This document shows, in pieces, positions 36,131-49,287 of a stretch of DNA of 64,000 nucleotides. Each line of letters opens with the position of its first letter. Positions within the stretch are counted from its first letter, which is position 1. The position numbers and the translations under genes were made by a program. Location: contig OX465283.1 of NCBI GenBank assembly GCA_949987705.1, positions 167,043,850 to 167,107,849 of the forward strand. Reading direction: 5' to 3'. The notes under the pieces are model-generated. The model did not search any database. It was not told the DNA's origin and saw nothing but the letters and a program-made list of their open reading frames with translations. The stretch is from Thereva unica (taxonomy: Eukaryota > Arthropoda > Insecta > Diptera > Therevidae).

Positions 36131-39100
36131 TACCTAGATGTAATCGCAGGAGAAGAATTGCTTGAACTACACCAAACTCGGCATTCGACGATGGATATGG
36201 TTGAAACTTTAATAGCAGTTTAGTGACAGGGTACGCTTATTAAAAGCGATCTTTTTTGACAGAATAACAGTCTCGAATAAATACTTAGGTTCATGCTCTT
36301 TACGGGTCATTAACTTATTCTCCATATCATACCCGATCGAGGGTATTTTGGGTCCTGTACTGAAGAACCGTAGACCTACCTAACAAACCACTGAATGCAA
36401 TCTGAAGGGTAAATGAAAAACAAATGCTGCGCTGGAAGTGCGCTGGAAGTGCCCCTTCTTCTCTTAACAAGTTCCTTCATCAAAAGAGTTGATCATAAGT
36501 CAGGATGACAAGATAAAAGGTCGCCAAAATATTGTAATTTCCCAAACGAGATATCGCTGGAGGAGTTGACACTTTTAAGAACTCTTAATCACTTAGCAGC
36601 CCGGTTTTTCACATTCAAAATGTTTTTTTCATAGTTCCTTTTCGATATCCTTGCCAGGTAGCGGTTCTCTCTTGCCCCTTTTAATTAGCTAATCGCATGA
36701 CGGAATAGAGAAAGGTATCCATGGCCTTTTAGTACGAAGGCCAGGGGGTGTAGATTTGTTTTCGTTCATATTTTTCAAAAGAACAGACGATCGGAAATAT
36801 TTACTTCTGGAAAACAAGAAATATTTGTGTCTTGGCTTGTACAGCAATGGTGGTGCTGGTAGCAAGTTCTTTTATCTTCTCACACATTAAGATAAGTGCT
36901 CGATAGCGATAAGGAGAATCGGGTGCATTTAAGAGACTCCCATTACGGATAATTGTTGCTGGTCCTCGCAAGCGAATTGTGTAAGCCACTATAATAGATC
37001 CGCAGACTATCTAGCAGGACTCGGAGCAACTATTTAATGAGGCTAAATAACCATCAATTTTGAGCTTAATGCGAAAAGTTAAAAGTTCCGCCAAGCATTA
37101 AACCGGGAAACCATTGAGTCAAAACCTTTTCCCAAGCGACTTGAGAGTTGGTAAAAATTGAAGCTCTCGTAAACAGTGAAGGAAACTCGATTGGGGCTCA
37201 CGTCTTCGTGCTGGCGAAGTTCTGGCGTGAATTTAGAATTCTGATCCGGAACTCACAACTCAACTGATTTTCACTGGTGGATTGGGCAGAATTTCATTAA
37301 AGTAAAAGTTTTTATTCCTTCGTTAGCACTGAGTTTTCTTGGGCAAACTTTTGGCAACCAAATAAACGGAGTGTGCTGCAGCTCACTGAATAGAATAACG
37401 GTAATTTGCCGAAATTAATGAGAACCTACCGGTGGTGTTAAAACTCGCTAGGGACAATGTATCAGGCTCTAACCTATTCCTTGAAACCACTTTCCTTTAT
37501 CCTTTCGTTAGCTCAAAGTTTCTTTTCCTCACAACAACAAAAAAAAAAAACGAAAAGAAAATGAAAATGAAAAAAAGGAGGCTGCAAAGAGCATATTTCG
37601 CGAATTTTATGTCTACAAAAGCAGTGAATTTTTGCCAAGAAAGTTGCTTTTTCTGACATCAGTACTCGCAACGATGTAAGGACGTGAGCCAACATCGGAA
37701 GGATTTCACTTTTTGTGCGGCTTGCTTAAAAACTGAAGTTTAAGAGATTCTCAACTCTGATGTGTTTAGGAGGAAACAGTTCAACTAAGTTTTATTAAAC
37801 ACAAACTTTTCGTATATTGAAAAGGGTCTTAACTGAAGTGAGAGTTCGGTAAATACATATAACGAGGTGAAGTTTTTATGTTGTTGCTTTATATTTTGAT
37901 AAAGTTGCTTTAATAAAAAAGGCTAAAGGAGCATTCATAAAAAATTCAGTTGTCTAAAGAAAATCCATGTAAAATTTGATAGAAACTACATTGCAGGCAG
38001 ATGTTACTGGGGTTTGGCACTGATTTGTGGAGGAGAATCAACGTGATGGGCAGCATTTTGAGGTTATTGCTCTAAACGTAGAGAAACTCTCTATGAAAGT
38101 ATTATCTACGCTTTTCAAATCACATACGTATAACCTGCTTCGACCTCTAGTCTTTCCAATTCTGGGTTTTCACGTTTGTATCAGAAGATTAGAGAGGGGT
38201 GCTAGCACGTAAGTTGTTTCAATCGACCTCTTGTTGGACAGTCTCCTTTTCTACTACACGTGCTGTTTCGGATATCTTTATTTGGATTTCACAGTACTCA
38301 TAGTCAATCTGCATAACCGTATTTGTAGTTCAGCTTTATACAAATTACATTCAGAATCAACGAATTGACCACAAGGCTTTACTCAAATTTCAATAATTTA
38401 AAGTTGCAAAAGTTAGTTGAAACTAAACAACTAATAAGTTCTTTTCAGGTTTTATGGTAGTTTGTGTTCTATGTGTAGGTTTGCTTTGAACTACATGCTC
38501 ATGTATTCAACCATCAATCAACCGAGAGTGAAGAGGCGTTTCCTTTGATTTGGAATCACTTTATCCCAATAACTTATTTCTTCGTTATGTAACTGCTTGT
38601 TTGTAATAAGGCTTAAAAGGATATCTGATTAAGAAACACCATTAAGTGAAAAAGCGCCTCCGAACAGTTAAGTAAACGAAAAAATGCTAACCAATCAAAA
38701 AGCAAAGGGCTCTTCTTCATTTTTACTAAATCACCCTCGTTCCACCTCACAAAATCACAATAAAAACAATTTCAGAAAGGCATTCCTTAAAAATGTCACC
38801 TTCCTGAAAGCTTAGATAATATAAAAAATAAGAAGAGGATATCGGGAGAGAAAAAGGAAAGACAAACTGATCAAGGTGCTCCGGACGAGGCGATAAGAAA
38901 ATTGAATCTTATTCCATCAACACAAAAAGCTCCAAAATGTCCAAGGACCCCCAAGGAGGAGCAGAGAATCAACAATGTCGCGTTAAGCTTTCAATTTGCT
39001 AGAGACCCTTTTCGACGGGGTGGGGGGGCTCGGGCGGGCAGCAACCCTTTTGTACTTTTACAAGCTCCTGAGGCTTCATTTTTGTGGGGTTTTAACACAC

Positions 39101-39884
39101 CATCAATTTTCAATAAACCATAAATCTGCCAACAGTCGTTTTTGTTGTCCCAGTTCTTGTTTTTTGCCGCTGTTTACTTTTATTACCTCCTGATGTGACC
39201 TTTATCAGGGCTGCGGGGGCCGGCGGGAGCACTTGAATCATATCTGGAGCAGTCCCGCCGGAATACCAAGTACCGTCAGGGATTTACCTCTTATCTGTGT
39301 CTTAGGAGTGTTCTGAATGATTGTTTCCAATTGTTACGCTCGGATTTCGCCCGAGCAGAGTCCTGGGGTGGATTCCCTTCGTCAGCTGCAAGCCGCCTTC
39401 GAAAGAAAAACGTCATCAGGTTATGGTAATTCGACGGAAATGGTATTATGTTTCGTTCGGATTCCTTTCTGCAAATAAACAAAATTTCCCCGTGAAGGGA
39501 AATGGAATATTTTTCGATGACAGCGATATTCGCCTTATGCCAATTATGTGACAAAAATATATTAGGAACGTTATTAAATAGGTCTTAGATGGATTATTAC
39601 TGACTTAATCATATCGGCTCTGCGAAAGACTTGTCCATTAGTATGCGCATTGTAGATGCCCCTGGGTTTTCCCGAAGCTGATTCCGATGTGCACTAGCGG
39701 AATATAAATCTGGCTTTGCAGCATAGTAAATGAATCCGCATTTAAAGGTTGGGCGGTGCCAATCTTAGAGAAATTATGGAACAGAAAGTTAAAAGTGAGA
39801 GACAAGTCTTGCTTATGTGAAAAGTTAGAGCACCGACGAAGGTTATAACACTCACCAAGCTTTAGCTGGATGAACAGCGTAAAC
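36131..39884. other. Unannotated tract
   Basis: No recognised gene. A small tandem duplication of GCGCTGGAAGT lies near 36430. A-rich sequence is at 37540-37575. Short frames are chance-like. Confidence 0.5.
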
Positions 39885-39887
39885 TAA

Positions 39888-40002
39888 AGCCCATTTAATA
39901 TCCCAAACGCAGCTCTGGAGGTCTTTTACCGCACAGAAATTTGTTTGCTTTTCTGTCTGTGCACGAAATTTTCCACTTTGCGTTTGGGATGTAAATGGGC
40001 CT
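39888..40002. mobile_element. PIF/Harbinger-like MITE, 115 bp
   Basis: The terminal inverted repeats are AGCCCATTTAATATCCCAAA at 39888 and the complement of AGGCCCATTTACATCCCAAA ending at 40002. Pairing continues through CGCA. TAA lies directly outside both ends (39885-39887 and 40003-40005). It is too short to code. Confidence 0.82.
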
Positions 40003-40326
40003 TAACGCGTCCAAACTGGATGATTAGGCTTGGAATCAGGATCGGCGAGGAAAGCATTTACAAGAGGCCCGGGCTGGATCTTCTATGTTCTATATCTGAA
40101 TAAGTAATAAGGACCACATTGGTCGGAATAAAAACTTTTTTGTATAGGAAAATGAATAATAGAGCGGAAAAGGTCTATTTAGAAAGAAGACGCAGGAATG
40201 GAGACACTATAGAGAGAAAATCTCTTCAGTTTTGGGAGTTCTATAGAAGAGTTCATGGTATAATGCCATTTACAGTCCGTTGTACATAATTGAAGCACAA
40301 AGAGTAGAATCCAATACTTGATCACT

Positions 40327-40410
40327 TAGGGCATCGTTTTCCAAACTGGCGGTCGCGACTCCCAAGGGTGGGCGCTTATAGCCCAAAGGAGGGCGGGGGA
40401 TTGTGGATGG
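40327..40410 (+). mobile_element. hAT-like element 5' end fragment
   Basis: TAGGGCATCGTTTTCCAAAC followed by TGGCGGTCGCGACTCCCAAG resembles the 5' end of Charlie-like hAT elements, whose termini read roughly CAG-G-TTCCCAAACT with a GGTCGCGACC block. Only one end is present. No 8-bp duplication or opposite terminus could be placed, so it is a truncated copy or a chance likeness. Confidence 0.4.
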
Positions 40411-40494
40411 TTTTTCTTTTTGACTTACGTGCTTCCTCATTTGTCAAAATCAGCTAAAAAGTGTCCGAGTTTTCATATACCAGGAGGGCTGCAG

Positions 40495-40720
40495 TATCAT
40501 AAAGTTAAACAGCTGCCCTAGAAGATGTTATTAGGGCTATAAAAGGGCTTAAATCAAGAAGGCCTCGAGTGCAGGCGGAAGGCTGAGCTGGTCAAATCTA
40601 CTTCACCTACACTATATCAATCATGAACTGAGGAAGAAACAAACAGTGCCTCGTATATGAAAGGAGACAGTTTGGCCTGTTTCCTCGCCAATTTAGGATT
40701 GGAGAAAGTGCTCTGATCCC
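40495..40720 (+). pseudogene. LINE reverse transcriptase N-terminal fragment (weak)
   Basis: A frame from about 40510 reads ALEDVIRAIKGLKSRRPRVQ. This fits the start of the RT fingers in RTE/CR1-like LINEs, where DV--AIK-LK--KA-G-DG-PAEL is typical. Sequence downstream, in changing frames, loosely follows the next family block (ELVKS, EEET, KGDS). The match is short and degraded, with stops, so the call is tentative. Confidence 0.38.
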
Positions 40721-40746
40721 CAGGTACGACAGCAAGAGACAGATTA

Positions 40747-40796
40747 TTGAGCAAGGGATATGAACACCCCCAGTGTAAGGTTTGTGGTTCGATTCT
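40747..40796 (+). repeat. tRNA-like A/B box pair
   Basis: TTGAGCAAGGG (40747-40757) approximates an A box. GGTTCGATTCT (40786-40796) is a near-perfect B box 39 bases later, normal tRNA spacing. The T stem pairs poorly and no acceptor stem forms, so it is at best a decayed tRNA-derived SINE. It follows the weak LINE fragment in the same direction. Confidence 0.35.
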
Positions 40797-40799
40797 AAC

Positions 40800-43700
40800 G
40801 TGTGACATGGTTCTTTATCTTTCTCTTCTCCTTCTATATCTAGAGTATTATCATACTTCTTCTTTCTCTTCTTCCCTTCTTATAGTAATTCCCTATCCTT
40901 TTTTTAACATCGCCTATAACTTATCTCCTGGTCAATCGAAGATGATGTCAGCCTCCTTTCGAGGTAGTATCGGATGGGAAGGAGCAAGTAAAACAGCGTA
41001 CATGTTTTTTCAGCTCTGTGATTGTTCTCTCTGCTATCTTTTCGACTAAAGCTTTTTGTTCGACATTGCATTTAGGTATAACCTCTCGACTGACCCCTGA
41101 CCTGACCTGTAATATTTCACCCAAAATGGTAGATGCTTTTATTCAAATTGAGCAGGGGAATACATGTTCCTCCCTCTGCGAGATGACTATGTGCTATTGT
41201 TTCGCGCATTCAAGCTAGTGCACTCTGGTTTTGAAATAGCACAACCCTTCACCTGCCTTGGGTCTACAATACCAAACAAAAGCATTTCATAAAATTTTAA
41301 TTTGCATATATGACTTCATTCGGTCTTTTTCTCGGTAAGGTAATATGATAACATTTCTGTAGCTTAAGGAACATTGTTTTTGTTCTGTGCAAGTTTATCG
41401 ATCCTCCAAGCAAAGGTCCAACTTAGTTGCTAATTTCAAAAATCCCAGCTGCAAGTTTTTAACAACACAATCCAGAGCACCGCCACAACCCGCAAAAATT
41501 TCTCCTTGTGAAAGATTAATTACTAAATACCTGTTACACGACGCTCCATGCTAGCCCAACCGTGCAGAATGATATAGTTCTATTGGAAAAATATTTTGCT
41601 ATGGGCAGTCCCCGGCACAGGTCGGCAAGTTGCTACCTCGTCATACCAGAGGAGATTCTTGCTCGTTCTACGTTCTACGCTTGATCGACGGGAAAATGAA
41701 CCGAACACTAGACTAGTTCGCTCTTTTGTGATTAAGTAACTTTTTGTTATGGCATAACTTTAAAAAACTCCGCTCGACCCTTTTCTACAAAAACTTGCAC
41801 AAAGCAAAGGGTCGGAAGGACAACCCTTGAAAGGGATTTTGTGGTCCAACTCCATCTGGCAACCTGCTCTATGATGAAGGGATCTGAAAATGTTTTGATG
41901 GAGTAACTTGCGTTTCGGAGCCGAATCCGAATCCACGACCCACTGGAGCACACTTTTAGTAAGTTTATAGTAAGTTCTTTGAAGCCTTTGTGGGGGAATT
42001 CCTGGAATTACTTTATAGTGCACGGTTTTGATCAGAATCCAGGCGAGTGAGTATTAAATTACAAGTACTCTGTCATTCAATACAAATTGAAACAAAATGA
42101 ATCGCTTTCGCGTGTTCAAGAGTGAAAGCGCGTTGGAAACTTTCCATCAATATTTTTAATGTCGTCAAAAAAAGGAAATTTTCAGAGCCCCATTTTTAGC
42201 TGTGTTTGCTTGGTTGTAAAACACAAAGAGCCCTGGTTGCTGGCATTAGCAAACACTTCCCCACAGTATAAGGTCAACTTTGTGAACTAGAAAAGAGGCT
42301 TTTTGTGCGACGAGTGTTTGCTGGCTACTTAGCCAGAGTGTTTTGCCTTCATTGCCTTTTTTAGGTTCAACTGTTTTTTGAGGCAAGGGAAATATTTAAA
42401 AACACGTTTTTCTTTTTACTTTCAAATATTTCGTTGGTTCAATATTGAAATAAATCCAATGAAGCTCGAGGGTATTGAGCGAAAACAAAATTGGTCAATT
42501 GCTTTCGTTTCGTGCCTGCGGTCAATGGTGAATGCCTGATTTCAGATGGAATTACGTAAGCCACTGGTTACTACGTTACCCATTGGCTTTTTTATCAAGC
42601 TAGTAGAGTCACATTTAAATTGGAACTAATCAGAGTAGCAATCGATTTCTCTACCTGGATTATAATCGCTCCTTTTTCAGGGAAACGAAGGTAGAAGAGC
42701 TAAGGCCTTTCCGAATAGTCCGCTTTCCTTCAAAGCATATAAATTTGTGCTTGACTTGGCTTGAAAGACTTGCTAAATAGTTCCTTCAAAGCTGTTAAAT
42801 AGTTTTTCAAGTTTGCTCTGCAAGCATCTCCCCTACTGCACGTGATAGCAACAAATTTCATGCGAATTTGCATTTCACAGATAGCAGCATGATGTAGGAA
42901 GTGCCTAGGAAGGAAGTTGCACCTCTGACGGTCGGTGATAGTATATAGTGAGGCTGATCAGAAGTTCTTTTATGTCTACATCCTTTTACCAACCCCTGCT
43001 GTCTGTGCTGCCAGCTGGCGTTTATTTTCAACTTTTCCGAACAAGTCAAAAAATGTCGGGAAACTTTCTCCAGAAATAGCAAAAATGGAGTAAGTTTTCA
43101 TTCTGTTCCGTGGGAAAGTTTAAATATTGACTGAAAAGACAAACAGGCATTGCCTTGCTTTGGTTTCCGATCGAAATTTCTCCATTTAACATTGCCGTGT
43201 CACCGCAGGCCTATTGAACGTCAGAAACACAATGCGACTGGTGACAACTCATTGGTTTCGGGTATAATTAGGGGTGACGGCTCCGAAATCCTTTAATACT
43301 CCACTCTTACAGCCGCCCCCCATTCCTTGCCACCCGCACTTATTCCAGTCGGGTGAGCTCCTTTGTTGCTGGGCCATTGTTGGTAATCCCATCTATCAAT
43401 ATGCTATGGCCGAGGAGGGGGCGGGGGCGGCTCTGTTAGGAGCCACTAGGATTCCGAGAGGGAGTAGCCTCCTTTGGCAGGGGGTTCAATGCGAATAACT
43501 TATTAAATTTATCCACAGTAACAAGACTAATGATGTTCTAACTTTAGTGTCAGATCTAATTAAAAACTTTCCCTACACAATTAGCTTTGGCCAGGCTCTG
43601 GAGACGACGACCGGCAAGGAGGAAGGATATCGAAGAGTTGGCAGCAAGTGGCCATAACAGCTTTAGCCAACTTCAAGTTTATGATTAGCTCGAGTCAGAA

Positions 43701-45282
43701 CCAATTGTATGAAATGAAATGAAAAGTGAAGTGGTTTCCGCCAGGACCCCGCTCCCCCGGAGTTATTTTATTAAGTGTTAATCGAGCTGAATTGCTCCTT
43801 TGGGCCAGATGTTAAATATCTTAAAGTTTAGGTGTGAATGGCGAAAATCGTTTTGCAAATTAAAAGATTTATAACAAGGATGACGAGACTAATTAAAATT
43901 ATTTATTTATTCCCGAGAGAGATCCTTCGTCCTTTAAACGTAATTGAATAGAGCAAGAAAGAATTAATTGCCACGCCAAATAAAATCTGTAAATGCAGAA
44001 ATTCTGGGTTTTAGAGAAAGTAACGACGAGAACTATGCCGCCTCCTGCAGAAGGATAAAATGCGACTAACTAGAGAAAACAGAAAATAAAACTTAAGCGA
44101 AAGCACGTAAAACGTGTCCGTAGTGGAAGCAAACAAAACTTGCTTCTTTTAAGGGTCCGTACTATAAAAACAATCTAAGGAGACCGCAGTGAGTTATCCT
44201 TGTTCAATTTTGCGCCCTAAAATTACATCGTACTTGAGCTGTCCCAAGGGATCAGTGAAAACATTTTCTTTCGAAAATTGAGTTCTTTTATGTCGGAAAA
44301 TAAAGATGAGGAATGAAGAATACAGTGTACAAGTACATGTAGTGAACGAGTTCCCATCTAAGAGGATTATTTTCAATTTGTACTAGCTCTGGGACTCTTC
44401 CTCATAGTGAAATAAAATCTTTCTTTTGTTTCAAGTATAAAAGTTGAGAGTTTCTGGGGAAGTTATGGCCCCGAACAACATAAAATGAAGACTTGAAAGC
44501 TGTGCGTATTACTATCGTTTAAATGTTGTTTTAAAATCTGCATTTGTATAAAATTTGACATATTTTCAACCGAGAGTATGCGCATTGTTTTTTTTGGCAT
44601 ATTATTGAGTTTGTGGCAGGGGGTTGATCGAATGTTCAATTTATTGATGTACCAGTGCTGCGTTTGCCAGACATCCAATAGTCGTCGTATCGCCCTGTAA
44701 GATATTAAAGAGGTCGAGATTTAAGATTTAAAAAGAAAATGCTAGATACATACTATAACGCGTCGTCGAACTCCTTATCAATATCTTACTTAAATATTCA
44801 CATGAGACGCCTTTTTCTCCAAATGGAAGCTGTTTAGCCAAGCCGAGAGGAAGCAGGAGAACGAATGTAGTTAGCAGATGAGACAGCCAAGGAGCACAGG
44901 CTGAAATATAAATGTCATTGTGCGAAGGAGTGCGTTGTTTTGTACTGTCACAAACCATCATCTCTGGACATCGGGCGTTCCCAGTTGTACAAATGTCTTA
45001 TTCTAGCATGAAGCCTCTGTTAGGATAGACCTTCTTTTCCTGCAATATCCGTGGACTCTCATGGACCAAATTGATTCATATTTTCATAAACAGGAGTCGA
45101 AGGTAGGAGTTGTGAGTCTGATCCTGTCAGTATCTACTCACAGTCTAGAGGTTCGACTTCATATCCTAAAGTGTGCCCCCACCCCGAGTGGCACCCAAAA
45201 CAGGCACGGCCCGCCTGAGTAAAAATAAAACTCACCCGCCCTTACAAGCACGTAGCACATATCAATAAAAGACGCACGGACT
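40800..45282. other. Unannotated tract
   Basis: No recognised gene or transposon protein. A GC-rich complex block is at 43290-43490. Short frames on both strands are chance-like. Confidence 0.5.
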
Positions 45283-45283
45283 A

Positions 45284-45490
45284 GTAGACTCAAGGGAGCA
45301 AAATTGGGTCTTTAAAAAGTTCTATATGACGAAAAAACGGTCAATTATTTTGGTGACGATAATGGGTGTCATTAGGAAACCCAATAAACCGTTTTTCGTT
45401 TATTACCAAGGTCAAGCAGCATCGGATGTAGTTGGTACTAGGTTGGGGGTCCGCTTCGTAAAAGGACACTCGCGCGATTACGAATAAATT
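45284..45490 (+). repeat. 5S rRNA-like dispersed repeat, copy B
   Basis: GGTCAAGCAGCATCGGATG (45410 onward) followed by GTTGGTACTAGGTTGGGGGT and CCGCTTCG preserves the 5S internal control region more fully than copy A. The preceding AATAAACCGTTTTTCG (about 45383) also tracks the 5S string AATACATCGGTTCTCG, so most of the 5S length is represented. Upstream, AAGGGAGCAAAA and CAATTAT-TTGGTGAC are shared with copy A at the same spacing. The 3' flank is weakly shared for about 30 bases. Changes throughout the gene make a functional 5S RNA unlikely. Confidence 0.77.
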
Positions 45491-48400
45491 CATATCTGCA
45501 ATAGGGGCGTGCGGAAGTATTTTTAGATGATCATGCCTGTAGCGGAAGCGTGCATATCCCTTTGCCAGGCGCATTAGTTCGCTATTAAACTTACCATGGG
45601 GCTATGATCAACTTACAGCTCCATCGTGAAGTAGGGAAAGGTAATAAAGGTTATATCCGTTGTATCAAGGCTAAGGACGAATTTGCTGGGTATTCTCTAT
45701 CGGGGCACTCATGTTTGAATCCTGGGTTACGACGAATCCTACTGAAATCAAAGGTGGTTGTCCTGAATAGACACAGGACTTTGAAACTGCAGCGATACGA
45801 CGACAACCAGCACCAGGTCTACTAATTTGGCGAAGACCAGCCTAGACTGATTAAATAAATCGAACTCTTGAGGTCCGCACCTGGTATGATTAACTCCAAG
45901 TGGGTTCTTCGTGTTCCGCTTCGAAACGTCATGTTGACGCGCTGTAGAAAGGATGTCAGGACACTGATTGTCTTCATCACTGGAGAATGCGCTGTAAAGT
46001 ACTACCATCTATGGAGGATAGGAAGGGAAGAGTACTTTTTTTAACTCTGTCCTAAGGAAAATGAGTCTGCTCTGCACCCGATACATCATTTAGAGAAAAA
46101 ATTGCTGCTAATACCTACGACTAAACGAACTTTTTCCTGAGTTAGCATCACTTATGCACCTTTAGCACAATCCCAACTGTTGGAAAATAGTTCCAGAAAA
46201 ATTTCTAGTAGCGGCGGATCGCTGTTGGAATAACAAACGCACCGCTATAGCAAAAGTGCTTCTCCAAATCCACCAGAGCTTTATCCTGTCAATATGTACT
46301 TACACAAATTGTATTTGCACAGCACTCCTACTGCAGCTCCTTCTTGCTATAATCGCGATGGTGCCAGTAACTTTTACACAAATGAATTTTCACGAAATAT
46401 GTTTCTAATTTATAAGAGAGTGCGTCTCGTTCCGCAGTGTTTTTACATAAAGGATTGTTTATGGCGACGGGGCTCTCGAGTTGGGTAGTTATAATCCACG
46501 GATCATATTTCTCGGGTGCTTCTACCCGGGGGAAATCCAAATCGGGTATTAAAAAACCTTTCGCATTCGGCTTAGCCATAACCATTCGCCTTAACGGAGG
46601 CGCGTAAATTTTAGTTTTATTTTTATTGGGAATCGCTACTGTAAAGTTATGTGATAATATGCCTTAAGTTTGTTGTTAAATTTTATGATCGTGGAAAATC
46701 TTTTCACCGCTAGGCAATTGTATGTACGGTCCATTTGCTGCCATAGAGAACCTAGGTTTAAAGGCAGGTTTAAGGTACTGGGAGTTAGTGTTTAAAGTAG
46801 CAGAATGGTGACTGCTGGTTTGTTGTTAAAGGGCGCAATTCTGTTTGCTTATTTTATTATGTAGGTCTCAAATCATAGTTCAATTTAGATTGTGCGGGAT
46901 TTAAAAAAAATCCATTTCAAAAATCCCGAAAATTCATAAATGAAAAGAAACGCTAATAATCCTCTTACAGCAAGGGGGGCTGGAGGGGGCTGATCCCCAT
47001 CTTGCTCAGGTTCGAGGCTGTAAGCGGTGTCTGAACCTAACGATTCCAATGAGCCATTAATTGAAAGTTGCTCGGCAAAGGTTATCCGTCTCCATCAGAC
47101 ATAAAAATTCGTTAAAAAGCAAATTCCCCTTTTCTGAGAAGCCATTTACCTACCAGGTAAGCCAAGGATACTTTATTAAAAATTTATTTATGATGGGCTG
47201 AGACGGCGGAGTCCTGGCTAACTGTGAGGAAGAAAAGTTTCAACACAACATAAAAAGTCGTCAAGAGCAGAAAGATCGGACGAATACCATTTGTGGAACT
47301 TAAGTAGCTGCATAAATTAGCATACCGGGGAATGTTGAAGAGGACAGTTAAGAAGATATTAAAAAATATCAGGGATTTTAAATTTCAAATTTTAAAGCAA
47401 AGTTTACTCGGTGGAAAGTGCAATTTTAAAAACAAACTATGAGAGGGACTCGAGAGAAAGTTTTTAGCAAACAGGAAATTTTTATCTTGGAGTTGTGCTT
47501 AAGAGGGTTGTAAATTCACAACAACAAAAAAGAATATTCTTTTCAAGGACTCTTCAGATAGGTGGGGTTTGTTTTTATATCAAATTGCTAGATAAAGTTG
47601 GTCCACAACGTTCTGCTCCCCCTTCGCACCAAGGGCGCTGGCATTCTTGAATTACTCGGGAAGATTTGAATTAAATCGCACTAAACCGCTATTAAATCCC
47701 GAGGTTAATTTCATTTGATATAAAAATTACGCATTCGCACCACATGCAGCCCCATAAACAGCGTATACAAATTTTTATACATTACGATGATACCCCCAGC
47801 AGCCCCCCGAGGAAGCGGATTTTCCCCGGTGTTTTTAATGCAAACGTTTTGAAATTTACTTTGGAAATCCTACAGAGCTTCGTCATTATGGTGGCACTTT
47901 TCATTACCCTCAATGCGAAGGCATAAACCTAGGCCCTTAAACAGGATAAATACTGTGCCACTCTGCCATATGCCATCACAACCCATTTGAGAAAATTGAG
48001 TTGTAAAACTCCGACAGCCCTGCCTGCTGCCACTTTCTTGCAAGGTGTGCTGCCAAGTAATCTTTGGGCATTGTAATTGCCACCGTGCTTATCTCATTCT
48101 TTTGTTCGGGGGATGGGGTGCCACCCCGCCATTCAAATTCGTCTGAAATTGTGACGCACGAGGATTCCTTAAAGCTGAAGGGGGGTGCTGAAGGAAAAAC
48201 CTTTAAGAATTTATGACAAAAGTACTACTTGAAATTTTTTTGAGGATCTCTTCGGCGAGAAAGGTGGGGTCGCCGACCTTATAAATTTGAGACATTTTTA
48301 CGACGTACGCGCCTACCTATGTAGGTGAGATCAGAATCGCTGTATTTTTTATAGCCTCATTTTTTACAGCAATTACATTTTACGAGATGACATTTCTGTG

Positions 48401-49287
48401 GGAATTATGTTGTTAATGAGGAAGAAATTTAATGGCCGTAAATCAATCGCTTTAGCTAGGAAATCAAATTTGTTTTTCTAATGAAGATTTATGCTTTTTA
48501 AAAATCTTCATTTTTTCCCAGATGCTATCGACCAGCACCCACCCCCTGGTCAGGAAGTTACGAACTGTGTCATTCCAGCTTTTTATTTTTTTTTATATTT
48601 CGCCGAACAGGAAGCACAAATTGGTAAATTGATATTAATCCTCCATAATTTTCAAAACCAAGACTCCAGAAGCATGCTTTTTTTTGAGTGTGACTATCAC
48701 AAAGTAAATGCAGTAGGTTGGTATATATCGATATTCACACTATGCATAGTAGTATAGTAATCTCTTAGTCTTGCTCTACTTTAATAGGTGAAAAAGTACA
48801 GGTGCTGCTGCCACTATTTGGGTTTATTGTACTCTTGAGAGATGATTAGGCCAGGCCGCTTAAACAAGCCCGATAGCCTGCCTAGAGATTTGCGGCTTAG
48901 ACTAGTCTGTCCGTCCGTCGATCTTGTGTGCCAGACCTTATATGTTTGATCGTGAATACTGCATTCATTCTTGACTACGTCCGCAAGAATCGTGCCGATT
49001 TCAACGCCTTCAAAACGAAGTACTCATAAAACCTGCACCGAACTCGCCACCCACACCTGTCTCTGGCTTGAAGCTATTACGTGTATCATACGAGTCCACC
49101 ACGTGGTATTTTAGGAAGAGTCCAGGATAGCTTATCTAGAACGATCACTTTGAGATCTTCGAGGCCATCTAATGCAAAAGCATTCATGCCCATGGAATTT
49201 CTCCTATTATAAACAGATGATTGTAGAATGTCCCAGAGAAAAGCCATGAGTCCTGGTTGCCGTTCGTTCTCAGTGTTAATCCCGATC
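45491..49287. other. Unannotated tract
   Basis: No recognised gene or element. An 86-codon minus frame at 45748-46008 and an 88-codon plus frame at 48491-48757 show no motif. A hairpin AGGTTC...GAACCT lies near 47009-47039. Confidence 0.5.
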
